From assembly GCA_929200515.1 (NCBI GenBank), contig CAKNAD010000075.1, forward strand, positions 1-11,326: a DNA stretch of 11,326 nucleotides. Reading direction: 5' to 3'. Positions within the stretch are counted from its first letter, which is position 1; every line of letters begins with the position of its first letter. The notes beneath the pieces are model-generated. The model saw only the letters and a program-made list of their open reading frames with translations. It was not told the DNA's origin and did no database searches. Source of the DNA: Candidatus Gorgonimonas leptogorgiae (GTDB lineage Bacteria > Pseudomonadota > Gammaproteobacteria > Pseudomonadales > Endozoicomonadaceae). Both the position numbers and the translations under genes were made by a program. Below are positions 6,095 to 11,326 of the stretch, piece by piece.

Positions 6095-6360
6095 CAGGAA
6101 AGCATGTAGTATGTGCTGTAGTGAATAAAAAATTTTTAGATTTCACTAAATTGCAAGGTAATGATCTCACAACTGCTAATTTACAGAATAACTTTCCTGG
6201 ATTAAAACCTGGAGATAGCTGGTGCTTATGTGCTTTAAGGTGGCAAGAAGCCCATGAAGCAGGATGCGCTCCACCGATAAGACCAGAAGCGACTCATATA
6301 GCTACCTTAAAAATTATTGATGAAGAGCTACTACAAAAGTATTTTTTAAAAGATGATTAA
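6089..6360 (+). pseudogene. 5'-truncated DUF2237 gene fragment
   Basis: These 272 bp are identical to the 3' part of the intact DUF2237 gene (2618-2889), from about codon 41 to the stop. The first 40 residues are missing, including the LKPCC and GFFRDGYCNT blocks, as is the ribosome site. The frame happens to stay open into the palindrome, with only a TTG at 6064 and no ribosome site, so a 98-residue product is not credible. It lies antisense in the 372-bp gap between the two large genes. Total lack of decay means the copy is recent or has recently been converted. Confidence 0.9.
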
Positions 6361-6382
6361 TTTCTCCACTTAATAGATGAAA

Positions 6383-6405
6383 ATATTGCGTGTATAATTC
6401 AATAT
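6383..6405. terminator. Weak hairpin, duplicated copy
   Basis: This is the exact copy, offset by 3471 bp, of the ATATTG...CAATAT hairpin at 2912-2934. Here it lies between the DUF2237 fragment and the end of the second large gene. If it works as a terminator for the minus strand it would limit readthrough from copy 2 into copy 1. Confidence 0.25.
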
Positions 6406-6413
6406 CTTTATTA

Positions 6414-9400
6414 TTAATCAGAGCTATTGCTTATTTTTTGAGGCACTAGCATTTCATGATACTTTTGTTCTTGTAAACTATTAAAACCTCGGGCACGCAT
6501 TTCACTAATTACAGTTATACCTCTTGTTTTCAGTGTTGCTCTTGCTGCATCTGATTTTAGGGTCTTCTGAGTTAGTGTTCCTAAACTCATTTTAATGCCT
6601 TCTGTTTGCAATCTGTTGATTTCTAGTGTAATCGCGTTTTGAGTTGCTTCGCTAAGCAGGCTGTAATCGTGTTCAATTTGCATTTTTTCTAATAGTGTCA
6701 TAGTTTCAGGAATGTTAACTTGACTTAAATCATTCGATGTAGAATGAATTCCATACATAACACCTTCATGAATATCAGCTTTACATACTTTATGATTTGG
6801 ATCATTACAGGTGTGAATATCTGCTAATTGAGCTATTTTTCTACGAACATTGTTGTCTAGTAGTATGCCTAATTGACTAACTGGTTTATCAGTCTGTTCA
6901 AAAGCAATTTTTAGCCGTTGATTATCTATCTTTAGTTTGTATCTTTCTTTATAATCTCCCTTGCTTCGTAAATCTCTGTTATTATCGCCACCAGCGACTA
7001 TTGCTAAGTCAACAGCGCCATGCATAGCTGCTTCAAGATGACGCTGGAATAAGGTTTTATCGGCATCAATACTAGTAAATTGTTCTAGATTTACTTCTGG
7101 TATATTAAGTAATTTTGCATTAAAGTCTTTATCTGTGGTTGTATATGTGAAATTAGGGAAATTAGCAACAATTGTTGAGCATCGTACAAAGTCCATACGA
7201 TCAGCAAAACGTATTATTCTCGTATATTTATCTATGTCTGCATCATTATGCTGTGGTTCTATGCCGTGTATATCATTTTCTTTAGCTTCTAATGCTAAAG
7301 CTATTTTTTCTAGTATTTCTGCTGAAAATTTTCCTGTTAAATCTCTAGTAAAATAATAAGCTGATTTTTGTTCTTCTTGCTTTTTGCTAACATCTTCTGC
7401 TGCTGCATCATGATAAACTACAGCTAATTGTAATAATAATTTTTCTTCATCAGTAAGGTTTATTAGATTAAATTTTTCTAAAAGTTGCATATACCAAGTT
7501 GCATTATTATAAGCTCGTAATACGTGGCTACTAGAATGTATTGATTTCCATGTAGCTAATGGCCAATCTATATTATTAATATTTTTAATTGCTTGCAAAG
7601 GTCCAGGACGACGATAATAATGCTGTAATATTGCCGATATAGTTTGGTTGTCATTTGCCACCCGATTAAAAACTAAAGTAGTATCAAGCAAAGTTGTAAA
7701 AAATCGTGCTAATGAATTTTTATTTTGGTTACTATCTACTGCATGGGTATTATTATTGACTATACCTAAATTTTTTTTCAAAGTTTCTATATCTTGTTTT
7801 GCAAATGTTAACTTAGATATCCAGTCTATGTAAACAGGGTTAGTTTTATAGTCATCATATAAGGTTAAAATATATTGTAATATATGTTGTTCAGGGTTTT
7901 CTCCGTATAGTTTGAATAAATAGGCTGAAAGACATGTTTTAAAATGGTTTATTGTTTTAATTATTGTTTCTTGTATTAAATAAGGATTAACCCCATATGA
8001 AAACATAACTATAAATTGTAGTTGGAAAGAAGTTATTAAACAATTTGTTATTTCTCTAGGTTTTAAGAATATTAACTCTATATGTAGATTTATTATTTTA
8101 TGTATTAAGCTGATAAATATTTGATTAATACTAGTTGCTCTATCTTGTAAAATTTTATCAACCGTAACAATAATAGCATTATCAGTTGTAAATTTTTCAG
8201 TTAATATAAATAGTATATCTAACCCATGTAATGAGACATTATCTGATGCTGTACTAGCGGCTACATATATTTTTAATAGTTGTCGATAATTCGTTTCTAT
8301 CTTATTATTTTCATGAAAAAAGTAATGTGTTAAATACATAATCGAACCAGGTGCCCCTAGTTTAAATAATTCAGTAAGTAGATCTAATCCTTGTGTAAAA
8401 AACTTGATATTGTCTCTCATATCACCCATTTTAGCGAGTAATTTATCAACTAAAAATAGTCGAAACCCTTTTTCGTATATTTCTAACTTTACATTAACAC
8501 CTTGGTTTATAAGTGCTTGAAAATCCTCTATGCTATATTGATCATAATTTTTTATTAAATTGATTAACTTACTACGTAATTCTAATTGCTTAGTTGCATT
8601 TTTTATATCTGGAGCCTCAATATTAGTAATGCTATTGCCTAAAATATTTATTTGATAACTTATAGGAAATATAGGAGCTAGCTTTTTTTTAATAAGAACT
8701 CCAGATATAGCTTGAAGATTTGCTATTTTATCTTCATTTTCGGTTAATTTTTTGAGATTAAGATCTTCTTCAAAAAATATTTTAATTAATCCACTTTTTT
8801 CTGAATAAATAACTAAAGGTAAATTTTCTAGCTTGAGTTCTGTTTCTAACTTATGTTTATGTGCAATAATTTCTACAATTTTCCTGTCATCAGTTTCACT
8901 TATACAATAACATTTAATTTGTTGTTTTTCATAACGAGTCATAATTAGTTCTGAATGATGTAAAGAATTTGCAATTTTTTTCTTGCTAAGCTTAGGTAAG
9001 CTATAAGTTCCATCTTTGGTTAAATGACCTGAAGTTGATCTTGGATAAACTTCCCATATTCTATCAGATAACTCATATAATTTTATTAATAAAGAGTTGG
9101 TATCAGCAAGAGCTTTTTTATAGCGATTATCTCCCCTAATATCTGGGTCTGTTTGAGTAGATAGTTCATAAGTACCTGCATTATTTTTATAAGAGAATAA
9201 ATGTTTTATTTTTGTTATTCCTATAATATGTTCATCTGATGCGTCTTCTTTTGAATGTGCTCTCATAGATATAGGAATTTCAGGAGCAATTAAAAAAACA
9301 GGTCGTGGATCTTTATCTTTTTTTTGAAAATATTGTACTTCTTTTTTAATATCTATAACTCTGAATCCAAGATTACCCTGAATAAAAGCGTGCTGAATTT

Positions 9401-9512
9401 CTTGTTTTAATATTTTTTTTGCTACTTCAGTAGAAGCTAGTTGTTTTTTGCTACTTAAGTTCAAATTATATTCAACGAGCAAAGGATTATTATCGATAAT
9501 TTTGTTATTCAT
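6414..9512 (-). CDS. HD/SidE-phosphodiesterase-like large protein, copy 2 (putative effector)
   Basis: This is the paralogue of the gene at 2943-6041, also 1032 residues, with the same numbering of the enzymatic domain: H659, H663, H701, D702, D771, D774 and H831 are all kept. Residues from about 864 to the end are identical to copy 1. The core at 673-748 is identical in protein and DNA, while the first 60 residues differ at 13 positions. The region 779-826, just after RFADRMD, is also divergent (for example FTATNIDEHF versus FTYTTTDKDF). This copy keeps the original upstream DNA: palindrome 9539-9565, then a 73-bp gap to the stop of the unrecognised upstream gene, so those two may form an operon. 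The Cys/His cluster at 900-915 is present. As for copy 1, a host phosphoribosyl-ubiquitin or other phosphodiester substrate is a hypothesis. Both copies have intact frames, which argues that both are, or recently were, under selection. Confidence 0.8.
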   Translation of the reverse strand: MNNKIIDNNPLLVEYNLNLSSKKQLASTEVAKKILKQEIQHAFIQGNLGFRVIDIKKEVQYFQKKDKDPRPVFLIAPEIPISMRAHSKEDASDEHIIGITKIKHLFSYKNNAGTYELSTQTDPDIRGDNRYKKALADTNSLLIKLYELSDRIWEVYPRSTSGHLTKDGTYSLPKLSKKKIANSLHHSELIMTRYEKQQIKCYCISETDDRKIVEIIAHKHKLETELKLENLPLVIYSEKSGLIKIFFEEDLNLKKLTENEDKIANLQAISGVLIKKKLAPIFPISYQINILGNSITNIEAPDIKNATKQLELRSKLINLIKNYDQYSIEDFQALINQGVNVKLEIYEKGFRLFLVDKLLAKMGDMRDNIKFFTQGLDLLTELFKLGAPGSIMYLTHYFFHENNKIETNYRQLLKIYVAASTASDNVSLHGLDILFILTEKFTTDNAIIVTVDKILQDRATSINQIFISLIHKIINLHIELIFLKPREITNCLITSFQLQFIVMFSYGVNPYLIQETIIKTINHFKTCLSAYLFKLYGENPEQHILQYILTLYDDYKTNPVYIDWISKLTFAKQDIETLKKNLGIVNNNTHAVDSNQNKNSLARFFTTLLDTTLVFNRVANDNQTISAILQHYYRRPGPLQAIKNINNIDWPLATWKSIHSSSHVLRAYNNATWYMQLLEKFNLINLTDEEKLLLQLAVVYHDAAAEDVSKKQEEQKSAYYFTRDLTGKFSAEILEKIALALEAKENDIHGIEPQHNDADIDKYTRIIRFADRMDFVRCSTIVANFPNFTYTTTDKDFNAKLLNIPEVNLEQFTSIDADKTLFQRHLEAAMHGAVDLAIVAGGDNNRDLRSKGDYKERYKLKIDNQRLKIAFEQTDKPVSQLGILLDNNVRRKIAQLADIHTCNDPNHKVCKADIHEGVMYGIHSTSNDLSQVNIPETMTLLEKMQIEHDYSLLSEATQNAITLEINRLQTEGIKMSLGTLTQKTLKSDAARATLKTRGITVISEMRARGFNSLQEQKYHEMLVPQKISNSSD

Positions 9513-9538
9513 TGGTATTAAGTTGTTGTAATGTTTGT

Positions 9539-9565
9539 TATCTACTTTTTACTTGAAAGTAGATA
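9539..9565. promoter_or_regulatory. Palindrome upstream of copy 2 (native context)
   Basis: TATCTACTTTT (9539-9549) faces GAAAGTAGATA (9555-9565) around the loop TACTT. It differs from the junction palindrome at 6068-6094 by one C-to-T change at the loop-closing pair, giving T opposite G. It sits 27 bp upstream of the ATG at 9512 and 21 bp beyond the stop of the upstream gene. No poly-T follows on the minus strand. It could be an operator or an mRNA leader hairpin. Confidence 0.5.
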
Positions 9566-9585
9566 TAAGATTTATATAAATAATA

Positions 9586-10362
9586 TTACAGTATTTCCTG
9601 AATTTTCTTTACTAGCAAAAGGTTATGAAGATTATTTTTTATAAGATCCATAAGATGATTATAATTATTATTAATACTCGCCATTAGTTTATCTATATTA
9701 TCTAACGCATCAATTGTACTGTTGCCATTTTGTGAATCACTTATATCTAAAAAGAACAATAATGGTTCAATACTCTTATTACTTAGTTCAGTATATAGAA
9801 GAAAAACAATATCTAGATGTTTACAATTAAAATTAACAATATCACCATGAGTAGCAATTTGTTCTATATCTGGAGTTGCTATAAGCATAGACTGAAGACA
9901 GGTAATTTTTCTTTGATCTTCTAAAAATTTTTTAATATTGCCAAAGTTGCGTAATTGTTCTAAAGCAGTATTTTTACCATATTTAGAAAAAAGCTTTTCT
10001 ATTACCCTAATTTTTATCTTTTCAGGTGTTTTTTGCATATTGCTTTTATATTCATCAAATATATCAAAACAAAGTGCTAGTTTAGCAATTTCATTTGTTG
10101 TTACATTATTAAATACCCTAATCACCCAAGCATTAAACTTAGGGTGTAGTTCATTTGTTGTAGTTGTAGTAGTTATTTGATGTTCTAGAGTTGAATTAAT
10201 ATTATGTATTTCTATTAGTTTTTTACAAAAGCCTTGTATCTCACAAGGAATTTTACACTGCTGAGCTATTTTTACATATACATCAATAGGACGTACTGTT
10301 TGATTAGCTGAAAAACAATCAGTGTTAGGATTATAGTTGTTTGTATCTTGAGTATTGATCAT
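9586..10362 (-). CDS. Unrecognised 258-residue protein (possible effector)
   Basis: I do not recognise a family. The N-terminal 25 residues are polar and Asn-rich, and four cysteines lie close together (C16, C36, C40, C46) without a complete zinc-finger pattern. A run of six threonines (64-69) is encoded by a mixed ACA/ACT triplet repeat at 10156-10173. From about 75 to the end the protein looks alpha-helical, with amphipathic stretches and no membrane segment or signal peptide. The start is well supported: AAGGAA lies 8 nt upstream of the ATG. It is on the same strand as the two large HD/SidE-like genes, 73 bp upstream of the second, so it probably shares a transcript with it. Base composition matches its neighbours. 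A helical effector or partner protein is possible, but nothing in the sequence shows a specific role. Confidence 0.75.
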   Translation of the reverse strand: MINTQDTNNYNPNTDCFSANQTVRPIDVYVKIAQQCKIPCEIQGFCKKLIEIHNINSTLEHQITTTTTTNELHPKFNAWVIRVFNNVTTNEIAKLALCFDIFDEYKSNMQKTPEKIKIRVIEKLFSKYGKNTALEQLRNFGNIKKFLEDQRKITCLQSMLIATPDIEQIATHGDIVNFNCKHLDIVFLLYTELSNKSIEPLLFFLDISDSQNGNSTIDALDNIDKLMASINNNYNHLMDLIKNNLHNLLLVKKIQEIL

Positions 10363-10370
10363 ATAAATTG

Positions 10371-10376
10371 TTCCTT
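10371..10376 (-). promoter_or_regulatory. Ribosome binding site of the 258-residue gene
   Basis: Minus-strand AAGGAA stands 8 nt before the ATG at 10362. It is one of only two strong Shine-Dalgarno sites in the window, and it settles the start and supports a bacterial origin. Confidence 0.65.
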
Positions 10377-10429
10377 AATAAAATTAAATTGTTTTAATAT
10401 CTAGCTTGAATTAAGTAAAGATCGTATTT

Positions 10430-10475
10430 ATTATATTTAGTTCATTTTTTAATATTTATTTCATTTACTAGTCAA
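10430..10475 (-). promoter_or_regulatory. Possible promoter region of the 258-residue gene
   Basis: On the minus strand there is a TTGACT (10475-10470) with TAAAAA 18 bp downstream, and a perfect TATAAT nearer the gene (10435-10430) that lacks a good -35. Either could start a transcript 60-80 nt upstream of the ATG. The AT-rich background makes chance matches likely. Confidence 0.3.
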
Positions 10476-10612
10476 TTAAGCCATTTTAACTTTAATAAAA
10501 ATAAACTAAATTAATTTTTCTAGGAATTTACTATTTTTTGTGTTACTATCGAGCTTAATTTAAAGATTTGTTTATTAGTGCCTACAACTAACATTAAAAA
10601 CGGAACGGGTGG

Positions 10613-10642
10613 TTTTGTATAAAAAATCATATCGATACAAAA
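10613..10642. repeat. 8-bp inverted repeat in the right spacer
   Basis: TTTTGTAT (10613-10620) is the exact reverse complement of ATACAAAA (10635-10642), with a 14-nt loop. There is no adjacent gene end, so its meaning is unclear. Confidence 0.35.
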
Positions 10643-11146
10643 ATTATTAAGGTTATTACTTGTTTTTTTTAAATTATAAGTGTAGAATTCACGAGAAATC
10701 AGTTAGTAAATACCTAAAAGACTAATCTTTTTTCTATCACATAAAATACTAAGATATAATTTTATGATGCATTATGAACCCTACACTTGAAACACGTTAT
10801 TTTGCAAGGTTTTTAGTTTTTATCATCAAGATATGCTTTTTAATTAAAGATACATCCTTTCAATAATTGTAAAGTGTATAAAACATTACTTAAGCAAATG
10901 TAAATATGACTTATTTGCAAATATAGTAATTCTTTGAATAAATGCTAAGAATACTTTTCTAGTATAGAGTTATTAGAAAATTTTACTTTATGTTGTTTAA
11001 ATACAATTAAGTTTTATACAGTCTTTCCTAAGAGTAAAGCTTTTATGTAGCAATAAGACTAGACGTATTGACATATTAAAGTAAAAATAAATGTTATTCT
11101 TAATTAAAAATTTCTTACTAGACAATTTAAATACATGTATTTTTAA

Positions 11147-11326
11147 CAAGTAATTAAAAATATTTACTTTATCGTTGGAATACGCTTAACATTTTGTGGT
11201 TTTTTGATTGAAGTTAAATTTTTTACTCAGCTATTAGAAGACGTATACACAAGTGGCAGTTGGAAATGCGAGTTTTCAGCAAGTGATTATAAGTTTTTAG
11301 CAAGGCAGTGTTTTGTAGGTGTATGG
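11147..11326 (+). other. Open frame and GC-richer patch running off the right edge
   Basis: The plus strand is open for 60 codons from 11147 to the edge, with residues such as LIEVKFFTQLLEDVY and KFLARQCFVGVW in the last part. There is no ATG or GTG, and no ribosome site is seen. The minus strand is also open from the edge to a stop at 11223-11225. By my count 40 of the last 101 bases are G or C, clearly more than in the spacer to its left. It could be the edge of a decayed gene or of a dispersed repeat. I do not recognise it. Confidence 0.25.

Larger units (their letters stand above)
6089..9559. repeat. Tandem duplication, unit 2 (3471 bp)
   Basis: This is the head-to-tail second unit. Its first 835 bp (6089-6923) are identical by eye to 2618-3452. 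Beyond that the copies differ by many substitutions and a few codon-sized indels (for instance one extra codon near 7553 and two near 7755) that cancel out, so both proteins remain 1032 residues. Another identical stretch of 231 bp lies at 7267-7497, matching 3796-4026. The right end carries the native junction with the upstream spacer. Confidence 0.95.
10363..11326. other. Long spacer without a recognised gene
   Basis: This stretch of about 960 bp is AT-rich with frequent stops in all frames up to roughly 11146. I see no tRNA, rRNA or CRISPR pattern. It holds the promoter region of the 258-residue gene, an inverted repeat at 10613-10642, a consensus-like TTGACA at 11068-11073, and a GC-richer patch from about 11225 to the edge. 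It could be decayed coding DNA, which is common in reduced intracellular genomes. Confidence 0.5.

Noticed and set aside
6064..6360. 98-residue DUF2237-like protein starting at a TTG
   Set aside because: The start lies in palindrome sequence joined by the duplication, there is no ribosome site, and the first 40 family residues are missing. It is treated as a pseudogene fragment.
2618..9565. Duplication as a composite transposon or insertion sequence
   Set aside because: There is no transposase, no terminal inverted repeats at the unit ends and no target-site duplication pattern; a 6-bp shared hexamer at three junctions fits a simple tandem duplication.
9539..9565. Palindrome as a rho-independent terminator of the 258-residue gene
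   Set aside because: The stem is AT-rich and is followed on the minus strand by AACAAAC rather than a T-run.
9938..10180. Plus-strand open frame of 80 codons ending in a Val run
   Set aside because: It is antisense to the 258-residue gene; the Val run is the reverse reading of the Thr triplet repeat. No ribosome site.
10363..11146. tRNA, small RNA or CRISPR array in the long spacer
   Set aside because: There is no cloverleaf-like arrangement, no regularly spaced repeats and only one short inverted repeat.
1..11326. Eukaryotic or viral origin of the window because of the RING fingers
   Set aside because: DUF2237, the SidE-PDE-like domain, Shine-Dalgarno sites at 2487 and 10371, and tightly spaced same-strand genes fit a bacterium better.

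Overview
The window is strongly AT-rich bacterial DNA. It carries eukaryote-like ubiquitin-pathway domains, two large proteins with a domain resembling the phosphodiesterase domain of the Legionella SidE family, weak Shine-Dalgarno sites and long decayed-looking spacers. This suggests an obligate or facultative intracellular bacterium, most likely a Rickettsiales or Legionellales-like symbiont. The species cannot be fixed from the sequence. Nothing here is a housekeeping gene, and the region reads as an accessory effector island.

Layout from left to right: (1) positions 1-86, a small flank with an inverted repeat and a short direct repeat; (2) 87-2081, two minus-strand paralogous genes, each encoding an N-terminal RING-H2 finger (probable E3 ubiquitin ligase) and a helical C-terminal repeat region; (3) 2082-2496, a spacer; (4) 2497-2889, a plus-strand DUF2237 gene; (5) 2943-6041, a minus-strand 1032-residue HD/SidE-PDE-like protein; (6) 6089-6360, a 5'-truncated copy of the DUF2237 gene; (7) 6414-9512, a second 1032-residue HD/SidE-PDE-like protein; (8) 9586-10362, an unrecognised minus-strand gene; (9) 10363-11326, a long spacer ending in a more GC-rich patch that runs off the edge.

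The main structural event is a 3471-bp head-to-tail tandem duplication (2618-6088 and 6089-9559). All three junctions carry the hexamer TAGATA, and at two of them it is the outer arm of an 11-bp palindrome just upstream of the large gene. The duplication cut the DUF2237 gene, leaving one intact copy and one fragment. The two units are a mosaic: 835 bp at one end are identical, fragment and spacer included, while the coding sequence for the N-terminal two thirds of the large proteins has clearly diverged. This points to gene conversion, or to joining of alleles that had already diverged.

Functionally, the RING proteins would attach ubiquitin in a eukaryotic host. The HD/SidE-PDE-like proteins could act on phosphoribosyl-ubiquitin or another phosphodiester. 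That they form one host-ubiquitin-targeting cluster is inference from co-location. The unrecognised 258-residue gene probably lies in the same transcription unit as the large genes.
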